A stretch of 64,000 nt of DNA from positions 158 to 64,157 of the forward strand of contig NZ_AZXF01000019.1 of NCBI RefSeq assembly GCF_000515115.1, read 5' to 3'. Shown here piece after piece: positions 43,065 through 51,409 of this stretch (position 1 is the first letter of the stretch; each line of letters starts with the position of its first letter). The translations under genes and the position numbers were made by a program. The notes below the pieces were generated by a model that saw only the letters and a list, made by a program, of their open reading frames with translations, was not told the DNA's origin and did not search any database. This DNA is from Nocardiopsis sp. CNT312. GTDB lineage: Bacteria; Actinomycetota; Actinomycetes; Streptosporangiales; Streptosporangiaceae.

Positions 43065-43661
43065 TCAGGGGCGTGCCAGGGGGTGGGCGAGGAAGGTGTC
43101 GCGCTCCAGCACCAGCGGCTGCAGGGGGCGCGAGAGGAAGAAGTGCAGCGTCCCCTCTCGGCCCAGCGGGTCGCCGTGGGGCACGGCGAGGATCGCGGTG
43201 GTGCCGGGGCCGTGGATGAGGCGCTCCTCGCAGGTGTGCACCGTCAGGGCCAGCGCGATGGGGAAGTCGGGGCCGGCGCCGCGTCGCAGGGCCGGGCACA
43301 CGGCCAGGGAGTAGGCCAGGCACTGCGGGTGCGCTCCGGCCTCCATGAACCACGGTGTGCCCGGCAGGGGAAGGCCGCCGAAGGCCAGGTAGGAGTCTGA
43401 GTCCACCCTCTGGCCGCACACCGGGCAGCGCCGTTGGCGCACGCACCGGCGCTGGCGCTGGGGGCACTGGGAGCCGAAGAAGGGGCGTCCGTGGTCGGGG
43501 GAGCAGTCGCACACCGCGATCGGTCCGGTTCCCGGCCGGTGGACGATGCGTTCGGGGTCCTCGCCGCGGGAGACGGTGTAGGGGATGGGCATCCCCTGCG
43601 CGGTGCGGGGCAGCGCGGCGACGGGTGCGGGCATGGGCGCGGTGCGCCAGGATGCGGGCAT
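43065..43661 (-). CDS. Zinc-site protein of a mobile-element paralogue family (copy 3)
   Basis: Start ATG 43661 (MPASWRTAPMPAP). The 198-residue protein has VCDCSPDHGRPFFGSQC, then CPVCGQRVDSDSYLAF and HPQCLAYSLAVCPALRR, aligned with copies 1 and 2. FFGSQCPQRQRRCVRQRR parallels FGTPCVNHQRRAVQERR of copy 1. The C-terminus differs (ERDTFLAHPLARP). Function unknown; the conserved paired cysteines and a His suggest a structural zinc ion. Confidence 0.7.
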   Translation of the reverse strand: MPASWRTAPMPAPVAALPRTAQGMPIPYTVSRGEDPERIVHRPGTGPIAVCDCSPDHGRPFFGSQCPQRQRRCVRQRRCPVCGQRVDSDSYLAFGGLPLPGTPWFMEAGAHPQCLAYSLAVCPALRRGAGPDFPIALALTVHTCEERLIHGPGTTAILAVPHGDPLGREGTLHFFLSRPLQPLVLERDTFLAHPLARP

Positions 43662-43723
43662 GGGGGGACCTCCCAGAGGGGCTGCGGGTGGGGCTGGTGT
43701 GCGGCGTGGGGTGGGGGTGCCGG

Positions 43724-44497
43724 TCAGGGGCAGGGGCCGGACAGGTCCGTGACCATGGACAGGGTCTGCAGCGACTCGGCGCGCTCTTCCCGCTCGGCCT
43801 GGATCCAGTCGTCGTCCTGGCCGGTGGCCACCAGCACGTTCGCCCCTCTGGGGGCGGCCACGTCCCAGCACGCGAGGTTGGTGCACAGCACCGCGGCCTG
43901 GAACTGGTCGATCTCGCGCAGCTGCCAGGCCAGGTCCCGGGGGTCGACGCCGTGCTCGTGCAGGGCTGCCAGCAGGGGCAGGAGCCCGTGTCCGGTTCCG
44001 GTGCGCTCCAGGGTGATCGACCGCACGGGCCGGTCCCGGTCCAGGTGCACGGGGCGCATGGTGGCGGCCTCCAGCGGGTCGCGGCCGGTGCTGGCCAGCG
44101 GGGCGCGCAGCCGGTACAGCACACCGCCGAGGAAGTCGCGCCGGTGGGTGAGGTCGTCCAGGTAATCGATCACGCCCGTGGCGGTGAGACGGCGCGCCAG
44201 TTCCAGCGCGGCGCTCGTGGTGTGCTCGCGGTCGGGCCAGGCGGGCCAGTCGGTGTACTGATCCCAGTGGTGGTACAGGTGCGGCCAGCGCTGGGCTGCC
44301 CTCTCCCACACCCGCCGCTGGGCGGAGAGGAAGGCGCCGACACCGTCGGGGGCGTGCTGCGGTGTGCTCAAGTCCAGACGGGAGCGCAAGGCGGCCGCGG
44401 TGAGCACACTCATCGGTACTTCGGCGCGGCTGGGGCCGTACAGGTCGTGCCACTGGTTGGCGACGGCGTCGGCGAAGGCAGTGGAATTTACGGTCAT
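43724..44497 (-). CDS. Degenerate N6-methylase-like protein (copy 1)
   Basis: The 257-residue protein from ATG 44497 aligns with the next gene: GTGHGLLPLLAALHEHGVDPRDLAWQLREIDQFQAAV corresponds there to GTGALVLALAERIRAHGGDP and ELVDIDPVATA. The Gly-rich SAM loop and the acidic motif II are partially kept, but the target-base motif (NPPY/DPPY) is absent and the protein ends early. DNA methylation activity is therefore unlikely. It may bind SAM or DNA, or partner the downstream copy. It is in the same minus-strand operon. Confidence 0.6.
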   Translation of the reverse strand: MTVNSTAFADAVANQWHDLYGPSRAEVPMSVLTAAALRSRLDLSTPQHAPDGVGAFLSAQRRVWERAAQRWPHLYHHWDQYTDWPAWPDREHTTSAALELARRLTATGVIDYLDDLTHRRDFLGGVLYRLRAPLASTGRDPLEAATMRPVHLDRDRPVRSITLERTGTGHGLLPLLAALHEHGVDPRDLAWQLREIDQFQAAVLCTNLACWDVAAPRGANVLVATGQDDDWIQAEREERAESLQTLSMVTDLSGPCP

Positions 44498-44553
44498 GGG
44501 CGGGTCTCCTGTCGTCTCGCAGGCGAAATGAGGGCTGGGGGGAGAGGTGGGGG

Positions 44554-45402
44554 TCAGGCAGCCGAGGCGTAGCGGTCTCCCAGGACGGCGAGCCGGTACA
44601 GCGCCCGCGTCCTGTCGATCTCGATCCCGAGGCCGCGCTCGTAGCGGGCGCGGGCCTGCCAGTTCCCGGTGAGGGAATCGGCGCACCCGATGAGTACGTG
44701 GGGGCCCAGTTGCCACAGGTCGGCGTTGACCGCCAGGCACGCGGTGGCCACCGGGTCGATGTCGACCAGTTCCCAGCGCAGGTCGGCGGGGTCGCCCCCG
44801 TGGGCGCGGATGCGCTCGGCCAGGGCCAGTACCAGGGCGCCGGTGCCCGCCGAGTGCTCGCAGACCGCCGAGCCGGGCGGTGGCACCGCGTCCATGTCGG
44901 CCAGGAGTGCGGCGGTGCTGGGTGAGGTGTAGAACTGCCCGTGGGATTCGAGGGCCTTGCGGGGGCGCAGGCCCATGAGCAGGGGGCCGAAGAGGTCGGT
45001 CGAGGTCCTGCTGGGCGTCATGGTCAGGTCGAAGAGTCCGGCGCTGACGGCGGTGCGGGCGATGGCGGCCAGGGCCGCATCGTGGTCGCTTCGCCCCTTG
45101 TGGTGGCTGTGCTGCGCCAGGGGCAGGACGCGGTAGGCCAGGTCCGGGCGGGTGCGGGTGAAGCCGGTCCAGAGCATGCGCAGCACGTGGGCGGCCTGCT
45201 GCCGGTCCAGGTCGAGGAAGTCGTCGGTGGCCTTGCGGGGGTTGCGGTCCCGCAGGTGGGCCAGTGCCGCCACGGCGCTGAGCGGCAGTTCGATGCCTGA
45301 GCCGGAGAAGCGGCTGGCCCAGGCGGCGCAGACGCGGTCGGTGATGGTGCGGATGCGGTCGTGGTCGGTGGTGCGGGGTCTCCGCCCGCTGTATGTGCTC
45401 AT
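44554..45402 (-). CDS. Degenerate N6-methylase-like protein (copy 2)
   Basis: This 282-residue protein is closest to type I-style N6 DNA methylases: SHGQFYTSPSTAALLADM ('G.FYTP..V...M'), then VCEHSAGTGALVLALAER (motif I) and WELVDIDPVATACLAVN (motif II). No NPPY/DPPF motif follows; the protein ends ~60 residues later. The ATG at 45402 lies inside a palindrome (45397-45425) and 7 nt downstream of TAATTT, so transcription is probably leaderless and repressible. It is the first gene of the array. Confidence 0.7.
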   Translation of the reverse strand: MSTYSGRRPRTTDHDRIRTITDRVCAAWASRFSGSGIELPLSAVAALAHLRDRNPRKATDDFLDLDRQQAAHVLRMLWTGFTRTRPDLAYRVLPLAQHSHHKGRSDHDAALAAIARTAVSAGLFDLTMTPSRTSTDLFGPLLMGLRPRKALESHGQFYTSPSTAALLADMDAVPPPGSAVCEHSAGTGALVLALAERIRAHGGDPADLRWELVDIDPVATACLAVNADLWQLGPHVLIGCADSLTGNWQARARYERGLGIEIDRTRALYRLAVLGDRYASAA

Positions 45403-45425
45403 AGATTTGAAATTAATCTATGAGC
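45397..45425. promoter_or_regulatory. Palindromic operator over a promoter and start codon
   Basis: GCTCATAGATT and AATCTATGAGC arms flank 7 A/T-rich nt. The minus-strand start codon lies in one arm and a -10-like TAATTT in the centre. The core ATAGATT-N7-AATCTAT is repeated at 51410-51430, so one element-encoded regulator probably binds both sites. Confidence 0.7.
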
Positions 45426-45602
45426 ATCATCTTGGCAAGTCGGACCCGCGTCCCCCCGTGTGGCCCAGGGTTTATCAATGCCTTGGACTGCGAGAACGCA
45501 AGCTCCGGATCCGGTCCCGAGTGCTCACGTGCGCCACGGGGCCGCTCCTTCAGAAGGGCGGCTGCCCTGTGCCGCTCGCGTTGGCCGGGGTAGGTAACGG
45601 AC

Positions 45603-45917
45603 ATGGGCAGACACACCGAGATGGACAAGGACGCCGCCGCGCGCATCCAGTCGGTGGCGGACCGGGAACCGCAGTCCGATACGGCCCAGTCCGGGTTCGA
45701 CACCCGGGCGCAGTCCGCAGCGGACCGCCACGCCAACGAGCGGGACGAGGAGGACGACGACGAAGCCCGCGCCGCCGCGTGCGCCCCAGCGCGAACGCGG
45801 CGGCCTGCCCCGGATGGGCGCGCAGGCAGCGGCCCTCGGTTGGCTAGCGCGTCGGCGCCGCGCCCTGCCCCCGACGCAACTGGTGCAGGGCCTGGTAGTA
45901 GCGCAGTGCACCCATGA
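45603..45917 (+). CDS. Small hydrophilic mobile-element protein
   Basis: A 104-residue frame starts at ATG 45603. The first half (DAAARIQSVADREPQSDTAQ, SGFDTRAQSAADRHANERDE) contains the 'RIQSxADR...SGFDxRAQSAADR' pattern that I recall from small proteins on actinomycete plasmids and integrative elements. The second half is Arg/Pro/Ala-rich and overlaps the end of the convergent gene at 45844, so the true C-terminus may be irrelevant. Function unknown. Confidence 0.55.
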   Translation: MGRHTEMDKDAAARIQSVADREPQSDTAQSGFDTRAQSAADRHANERDEEDDDEARAAACAPARTRRPAPDGRAGSGPRLASASAPRPAPDATGAGPGSSAVHP

Positions 45918-46188
45918 CCATCGCCCGGGCGAAGCGCACGTCGGCCTCTCCGGCGGTCTCCGGGCCCGCGGTGGTCAGGCTCACGCTGAAGTCGCCCTGG
46001 TGCAGCTTCAGGATCGGGGTCCGGTCCGCATAGGTGTGGCAGAGCACCTCGGGGCCGTGGGCCTCCCTGCCGCTGCCGCTGGTGCGGAAGGCCAGATCGA
46101 TGCTGTTGCCGGGTTCGCCGGGTCGGCCCGTCACCGTGAGCAGGGTGAACGGTCGGGGATCGGCGGCGGACACCGGGTGCTGGTCCAT
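45844..46188 (-). CDS. Hypothetical protein of 114 residues
   Basis: Start ATG 46188 (MDQHPVSAADPRPFTLLTV). The protein is predicted to be beta-rich in the middle (HTYADRTPILKLHQGDFSVSL) with a C-terminal helix (ARAMVMGALRYYQALHQL). RBS AGGAGGAG-like sequence (CTCCTCCT on the plus strand) is found 6-8 nt upstream. It overlaps the convergent small gene by 74 nt. No family is recognised. Confidence 0.6.
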   Translation of the reverse strand: MDQHPVSAADPRPFTLLTVTGRPGEPGNSIDLAFRTSGSGREAHGPEVLCHTYADRTPILKLHQGDFSVSLTTAGPETAGEADVRFARAMVMGALRYYQALHQLRRGQGAAPTR

Positions 46189-46267
46189 GGTCGGGCTCCT
46201 CCTGTGTGCGGAAACAACCCCTGCAAGCCATCAGGGCGCACGGCTGTGACCATCCCTGAAAATAGAA

Positions 46268-46288
46268 GTTGATAATGTCATTATCGAC
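46268..46288. promoter_or_regulatory. Near-perfect palindrome upstream of the ADP-ribosylglycohydrolase gene
   Basis: GTTGATAAT and ATTATCGAC flank a 3-nt centre with one mismatch. It lies in the A/T-rich gap of the divergent pair 46188(-) / 46336(+), as expected of a repressor site. Its sequence differs from the 45397 and 51410 palindromes. Confidence 0.55.
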
Positions 46289-46335
46289 TGTTAAGTTTCT
46301 GGGTGTTCCACCATGCCCCTGATCCGAGGAGTTCC

Positions 46336-47919
46336 ATGGCCCTACCGCGTACCCCTGCCCCCTACCGAGACGACCGCGCCGCCGGTGTGCTGCTCGCCGC
46401 CGCCTGCGGCGACGCCCTCGGCGTCCCCTACGAGTTCGCCCCCCGCCTCACCCCGGACCAGACCCCGCAGATGGTCGGCGGCGGCCTGGGCCCCTACGCC
46501 CCGGGCGAGTACTCCGACGACACCCAGATGAGCGTGTGCATCGCCCGCGCCCTGACCGAGACCGCCCCCGCCGCCATCCAGGAGAGCCGGGTCCTCAACC
46601 GCATCGCCGACCACTTCCTCACCTGGCTGCGCGAGGGCGCCACCGACATCGGCATCCAGACCCGCTCGGTGCTCAGCGCTACCGCAAGCGACGCGGCCAC
46701 CCCATGGGTGGCCGGTGCGATGCTCCGCAGATCACGCGAACGATGGCAGTCCGGTAGGCGCTCCGCGGGCAACGGTTCCCTGATGCGCACCGCCCCCGTC
46801 GCTCTCCACGACCTGTACGACGCCCAGGCCACTGCCGAGGCCGCGCGGCTGGTCAGCGACCTCACCCACGCCGACCCCCTCGCCGGGGACGCCTGCGTCA
46901 TCTGGTGCGAGGGCATCCGCCACGCCGTCCTGCACGGCGGCTTCGACGGCGTCCGTGCCGGGGTCGACCTGCTCCCCGCCCAGCGCCGCCCCTGGTGGCA
47001 CGCACGCCTCGACGAAGCCGAGGCCGAAGACCCGCACGCCTTCGCCGACAACGGCTACACCGTCACCGCGTTGCAGGTCGCCTGGTCGGCCATCACCCGC
47101 ACCCCGGTCCCCGACGAGGACCCCGCCGCGGGCGTCTTCGCCGCCGACCACCTGCGCCTGGCCCTGGAGGCGGCCGTGCGCGCCGGAGGCGACACCGACA
47201 CCGTCGCCGCGATCGCCGGATCCCTGCTCGGCGCCCGCTGGGGCGCCTCGGCCGTGCCCTGGCACTGGCAGCGCGCCGTCCACGGCTGGCCCGGCCACAC
47301 CGCCCGCGACCTCATCGCCCTGGCTATCGGCCTGACCCGCCAGGGCGCCCCCGACGGCCAGGGCTGGCCCCACGCCGCACGCCACCCCCGCCATGCCGAG
47401 GCCCCCGACCCCTTCCACACCGCCCACCCGCACGACGACGGGGTGGTCCTGGGCAACCTGCCCCTGGCCGACCTGGACCCGGCCGCGCTGGGTGTGGACG
47501 CGGTGGTGTCGCTGTGCCGGGTGGGCGCCGCCGACTTCGCCCACGTCCCGGCCCGCGACCACGTCCAGGTGTGGCTCATCGACCGCCCCGGTGCCAACGC
47601 CCACGGCCACCACACCCTGGACCAGGCCGCCCGCGCGGTGCACGGCCTGCGCGGGGAGGGCAAGCGGGTGCTGGTGCACTGCGCGGCGGGCCGCAGCCGC
47701 ACCCCCAGCGTGGCGGCCCGTTATTCCGGGCTGCTGGGTATCGACCCGGCCACCGCCCTGGACGAGGTGTGCCAGGCGCTGGCCGACAACCGTCCGCTGG
47801 TCAACCCCGAACTGGAGGGCTTCGTCTTCGACCTGGCGGGCTACGCCCGCCCTGTGGGCCAGGACCGGCCCTGGCGTATCCGGCAAGCACCCCTGCACGG
47901 GCAGGTGAGTGAGGAGTGA
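46336..47919 (+). CDS. ADP-ribosylglycohydrolase fused to dual-specificity phosphatase
   Basis: The 527-residue protein has two domains. Residues ~5-345 are an ADP-ribosylglycohydrolase of the DraG/ARH type: AACGDALGVPYEF, metal site EYSDDTQMS, SAGNGSLMRTAP and GGDTDTVAAI. Residues ~365-520 are a cysteine phosphatase: VHCAAGRSRTPSVAARY (HCx5R). Both active sites look intact. Start ATG 46336 (MALPRTPAP) has GAGGAG 4 nt upstream. The fusion would remove ADP-ribose from proteins, DNA or small molecules and dephosphorylate a linked product or protein. The downstream gene overlaps by 4 nt. Confidence 0.9.
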   Translation: MALPRTPAPYRDDRAAGVLLAAACGDALGVPYEFAPRLTPDQTPQMVGGGLGPYAPGEYSDDTQMSVCIARALTETAPAAIQESRVLNRIADHFLTWLREGATDIGIQTRSVLSATASDAATPWVAGAMLRRSRERWQSGRRSAGNGSLMRTAPVALHDLYDAQATAEAARLVSDLTHADPLAGDACVIWCEGIRHAVLHGGFDGVRAGVDLLPAQRRPWWHARLDEAEAEDPHAFADNGYTVTALQVAWSAITRTPVPDEDPAAGVFAADHLRLALEAAVRAGGDTDTVAAIAGSLLGARWGASAVPWHWQRAVHGWPGHTARDLIALAIGLTRQGAPDGQGWPHAARHPRHAEAPDPFHTAHPHDDGVVLGNLPLADLDPAALGVDAVVSLCRVGAADFAHVPARDHVQVWLIDRPGANAHGHHTLDQAARAVHGLRGEGKRVLVHCAAGRSRTPSVAARYSGLLGIDPATALDEVCQALADNRPLVNPELEGFVFDLAGYARPVGQDRPWRIRQAPLHGQVSEE

Positions 47920-48920
47920 GCAGCGTGGGCCAGGCCCCGCCACACCGTGACCAGGCCCGGACGGCACTGCCGTCCGGGCTTCGCCCACTGCTGGACACCC
48001 TGCACACACCCCCGGCCGACCCTGGCAGCGACACCCCGCCCGGACTGGAACACCTGCGCCGCCACCTGGCCGACTACGCACCCGCCACCCGCCGCGCCTA
48101 CCTCACCGACTGGACGCTCTGGGCCCGCTGGTGCCGCGCCAACCACCGCACACCCCTGCCCGCCGACCCCGCGGACGTAGCCCTGTACCTGGCCCACGCC
48201 CACGACACCCACCACAAGGGCCAGGCCACCCTGCAGCGGTGGGCCTCGGCCCTGGCCACCGCCCACACCGCCAACGGCCACCCCGACCCCACCAGCAAAC
48301 CGGCCGTCCTGGACCTGCTCAGGTGGCTGCGCCGCTCCGGCCCCCAGCCCCAGCGGCGCACCTCACGCTGGCTCACCGACACCGAACTCACCCGCGTGCT
48401 GGCCACCACACGCCAGGAGAGGTGGCCCGAGCTGGTCATCAACCGCCGCAACCGCCTCGCCCTGCTCCTGGCCCGCGCCACCGGACACGGCCCCGAGGAG
48501 ACCCTCGCCCTGCGAACCGGACAACTCGCCATCGCCGAGGGCACCGCGGTCCTGGCCGCGGCCGACGAGCCGCCCCGAGCGCTGGCCGCCCCGCTGCCGG
48601 AGGCGGACTGGACCACCTGCCTGCCCTGCTCCCTGGTGCTGTGGAGACAGGTCCTGGACCTGGCCCAGGACGGCAAGGAGACCCTGCGCCGCACCTTCAC
48701 CGAGACGGGCCGCACCCCGCCCCGCGGCCATCTCGACCACGCCCTGGCCGCGCCGGCCGACCCGCACGCCTGGCTGCTGCGCAGGGTCCGGCGGGGCGGA
48801 TCCCTCACCAGTGAGCGCATGGCGCCCAAAGCCCTGCGCGAGGTGCTGCGCGCTCATGCCGAACGGGCCGGGGTGGTCACCGCCGGCCTCACCGCGTTCG
48901 CTCTGCGCTCCCGCCCGTGA
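47916..48920 (+). CDS. Truncated tyrosine-recombinase-like protein
   Basis: This 334-residue protein has the SAM-like core-binding domain of tyrosine recombinases: HLADYAPATRRAYLTDWTLW and ADVALYLAHAHDTHH, AALATAHTANGHPDP region, then a catalytic-domain-like start LTDTELTRVLATTRQ and NRLALLLARATGHGPEETLAL where the first catalytic Arg would be. It ends with TAGLTAFALRSRP, before the HxxR, GH and Tyr motifs. Recombinase activity is thus not expected. It may be a decayed integrase or a DNA-binding regulator. It overlaps the ARH-phosphatase stop and converges with the XRE gene. Confidence 0.7.
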   Translation: MSSVGQAPPHRDQARTALPSGLRPLLDTLHTPPADPGSDTPPGLEHLRRHLADYAPATRRAYLTDWTLWARWCRANHRTPLPADPADVALYLAHAHDTHHKGQATLQRWASALATAHTANGHPDPTSKPAVLDLLRWLRRSGPQPQRRTSRWLTDTELTRVLATTRQERWPELVINRRNRLALLLARATGHGPEETLALRTGQLAIAEGTAVLAAADEPPRALAAPLPEADWTTCLPCSLVLWRQVLDLAQDGKETLRRTFTETGRTPPRGHLDHALAAPADPHAWLLRRVRRGGSLTSERMAPKALREVLRAHAERAGVVTAGLTAFALRSRP

Positions 48921-49380
48921 GGCCCGCACCCTCCTGTTCCTGGCGTCGCCGTACCGAGTGCGCGTGGGCGGTGCGCACCTCCTCCTCGTCGACACCGAAG
49001 AACGCCGCCAGGGACCGCGCCTGGGCGGTGCGCAGCTTGCGGGTGCGCCCGCTCTCCAGCGCGCGGTAGGTCTGCACGTTCAGGTCCGGGTCGGCGACCG
49101 CGTCGACCAGCTGGTCCTGGGTCAGCCCGGCCACGGCCCGGTATCCGGCCAGGCCCGCGACCTGGAAGTCGAGAAAGGTCCGGGCCGGCACGCCCAGGAT
49201 CGCGGCCAGGCGCTGCAGGGCCTCGGGGGTGGGGGCGCTGCCGCCGTCCTTCTCGTAGCGGCTCACGGCGGTGCGGCTCAGATCGGCGTGGCGGGCCAGC
49301 TCCGAGAGGTTCCAGTCCTTGTCCTGGCGGGCCTGTCTGAGTACGGAGGGCTTCCAGCCCACGACCCCGCTTCTCGGCAT
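48889..49380 (-). CDS. Transcription regulator with two XRE-type HTH domains
   Basis: Start ATG 49380 (MPRSGVVGWKPSVLRQARQ); the longer upstream frame is shadow. The 163-residue protein has one HTH at residues ~10-60 (LSELARHADLSRTAVSRYEKDGG) and another at ~75-130 (LTQDQLVDAVADPDLNVQTYRALESGRT). Double-XRE proteins act as repressors or lysogeny-like switches of mobile elements. It is a natural candidate for the repeated palindromes at 45397 and 51410. It overlaps the 3' end of the recombinase-like gene by 32 nt. Confidence 0.8.
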   Translation of the reverse strand: MPRSGVVGWKPSVLRQARQDKDWNLSELARHADLSRTAVSRYEKDGGSAPTPEALQRLAAILGVPARTFLDFQVAGLAGYRAVAGLTQDQLVDAVADPDLNVQTYRALESGRTRKLRTAQARSLAAFFGVDEEEVRTAHAHSVRRRQEQEGAGLTGGSAERTR

Positions 49381-49495
49381 GCTCACCCGTACCCTCGTCG
49401 GCCAACGATCCGTTCCTAGGACTCTAGACGGACGCGCCGGGGCGGGCGAACGCCCGCGGCCTGGCGCCGTTTGGGCGTGTGCGCGGTGCTCTGAG

Positions 49496-49930
49496 CTACC
49501 ACCCGTGTGGGACGAACCCTGTTCCGTCGAGCCAGGCCCGGATCCCTTCGGCCGGGTAGGCGATCGTGTTCGACGGCAGGCTGCGGGGATCGGCCCACAC
49601 CAGCTCGGCGGCTTTGTGGGATTCTGCGTTGTAGGGCTCGCCTTCCCATGCGGTGGCTGAGAAGAACAGTCCGATGCGCGCGTGTCCGGGCTCCTGGCGG
49701 TGGTGGACCACCGCCGCCAGGGTGAGGTGGCCGGGATCCACCCGGACCCCGACCTCCTCGTGCACCTCGCGGGCCGCGGCCGCGTGCGCGGGTTCGCCCT
49801 CTTCCAGGTGCCCGGAGGGCAGGTGCAGCATGCCGTCGCAGTAGCCGGTGCCCCGGCGCTCCAGCAGGGCGATCTCGCCGCTCCGGCGCAGGATGGTGTG
49901 TACGTCGACGACGCTGGTGTACGGGGCCAT
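49496..49930 (-). CDS. Nudix hydrolase (canonical box)
   Basis: This 144-residue protein starts at ATG 49930 (MAPYTSVVDVHTILRR). The Nudix box is standard in spacing: GHLEEGEPAHAAAAREVHEE followed by VGV, with SGH replacing GGH. It probably hydrolyses a nucleoside-diphosphate derivative; the ADP-ribose axis of the nearby glycohydrolase makes ADP-ribose one possible substrate, though nothing in the sequence settles this. A 116-nt gap separates it from the XRE gene downstream. Confidence 0.85.
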   Translation of the reverse strand: MAPYTSVVDVHTILRRSGEIALLERRGTGYCDGMLHLPSGHLEEGEPAHAAAAREVHEEVGVRVDPGHLTLAAVVHHRQEPGHARIGLFFSATAWEGEPYNAESHKAAELVWADPRSLPSNTIAYPAEGIRAWLDGTGFVPHGW

Positions 49931-50180
49931 GGGGCGGGGTCCTCTCCGGCAGCGGTTGGTTCCGGTGACCATAGTGGCGGGGTGTGACCTTGCGGCCGGT
50001 GTCCGCCGGTCACCGGCGTCCGGATATAGACGATCCGCTCGCTCCTCTCCATGGAGACCGCGTGCCCGCTCCGCGTGTGGGACCGGGACACGCTTGTGGG
50101 TCTGTCGATGACGTTCGCGGCGTGCAGGAACCCCTGTCCTTGCAGGCCTAGATGATCTCTCGTCGGCACGGTGGGAACCC

Positions 50181-51314
50181 TCAGGCCGCAGGGGCCAGGG
50201 AGCCGACCAACGGCTCAGCTCGTTCTGCCTGGCTCCTGCTCTGCTGGTGGCCCGGGTGCTGGCGCTCGGCGAGTTGTCGGCGCAGCCTGAGCAGCTCCTT
50301 GGCCCCCGTCTCACCCAGGCCGGACAGGACGCGACCCCCGGGACGGTAGATCTCCTGCGGGGGCTCCTGCGGTTCCGGAGGGCTGCCCACGGCGTCAGGC
50401 TGTGCTGCGGGACGGTCGGGCTCGGCTACGGGGGCGGCGGGTGTCTCGGGCTCGTGACCCCAACCGTTCGCCGTGGGGAAGGACGACCGGTCCCAGGGGG
50501 CCTCACCGGCCCCAGTGCCCGACGCCGCGGTGCTCTCCTGCTCTGGGGCCCGGTCTGCGACGGGCGCAGGCTCTTGTGCCGGATACTGCCCCGACCGGCG
50601 GCCCGCGGCCTGCGGGGGGAGGAAGCGTTCGGTCAGGGTGCCGTCCCCGGCGGCGTTCTGCAGCGTCTTGACGACGTAGGCGATGGGGTGGCGGACCCGC
50701 CGGTGGCGCATGATCTGGCTGACGCACCGGGCGGCCCATGCGGGGGAGACCACGTGGTCGGCCAGAGCGGCCAGCTCCTCGATCACCGCGGCGATGACCG
50801 GATCGGTCCCCGGGGCGAGCGCCACCTGCTGCTTCGACGGCGCAGCCGGCGCTTCTCCTTGAGGGATAGATGGATTGATCTTCTGGGCGGAAAACTCCGA
50901 CGAGGGTCCACGGTGGTCCTGAGCTGGGATGACAGACCCCGCGGGGAACACCGGCAGGGCGTCCTGGTCGGGTTCTTCGCACGCGAAGGGGGCCAGGAAC
51001 TCCTCGCGCCGCTGCCAGACCTGGGCGGGCACGGTGGCCTGGTACACGCTCGGCCGGGGTCCGTCGGCGCGCTGGCCCCCGCGCTCCAGACAGGTCAGCC
51101 ACCCCTGGGCCTGGGCCGTGCCCAGATGTTCGCTGATCGTGGACCGGGACCTGTCGGTCAGGCCCACCAGGTGGGCGAGGGCGTTGCGCACCGAGCCCGA
51201 GGGCGACATCAGCAGTCCCAGGGTGGTCAACGAGGCCTGCACGGTCCGGGACAGGCCTGCGGCGCTGACCACCAGACGAGACCACGATGCCGGGTCGAGG
51301 GCGACACGTTCCAT
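50181..51314 (-). CDS. Winged-helix protein of the element (possible replication/regulatory protein)
   Basis: Start ATG 51314 (MERVALDPASWSRL); the ATG at 51398 lies closer to the promoter but adds Arg/Pro-rich sequence. The 377-residue protein has a winged-helix region at residues ~20-95 (GLLMSPSGSVRNALAHLVGLTDRSRSTISEHLGTAQAQGWLTC), a second helical domain near residues 165-235 (WAARCVSQIMRHRRVRHPIAYVVKTLQNA) and a disordered C-terminus rich in Pro/Ala/Gln. It may be an element replication initiator-like or control protein. Promoter TATACT and the 51410-51430 palindrome lie upstream. Confidence 0.65.
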   Translation of the reverse strand: MERVALDPASWSRLVVSAAGLSRTVQASLTTLGLLMSPSGSVRNALAHLVGLTDRSRSTISEHLGTAQAQGWLTCLERGGQRADGPRPSVYQATVPAQVWQRREEFLAPFACEEPDQDALPVFPAGSVIPAQDHRGPSSEFSAQKINPSIPQGEAPAAPSKQQVALAPGTDPVIAAVIEELAALADHVVSPAWAARCVSQIMRHRRVRHPIAYVVKTLQNAAGDGTLTERFLPPQAAGRRSGQYPAQEPAPVADRAPEQESTAASGTGAGEAPWDRSSFPTANGWGHEPETPAAPVAEPDRPAAQPDAVGSPPEPQEPPQEIYRPGGRVLSGLGETGAKELLRLRRQLAERQHPGHQQSRSQAERAEPLVGSLAPAA

Positions 51315-51409
51315 GCTTCTCCTGCACCTGTGCTCGTGGGGCCGCGGACGCGAGGGCTCCGCGGCGGTCCGGCCGCGCTCCCGAGGGGGAGACACCAACT
51401 GATGTAAGT

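Noticed and set aside
49931-50169. N-terminal extensions of the Nudix and XRE frames
   Set aside because: They are Arg/His/Pro-rich shadow; Nudix similarity begins right after ATG 49930 and XRE similarity after ATG 49380.
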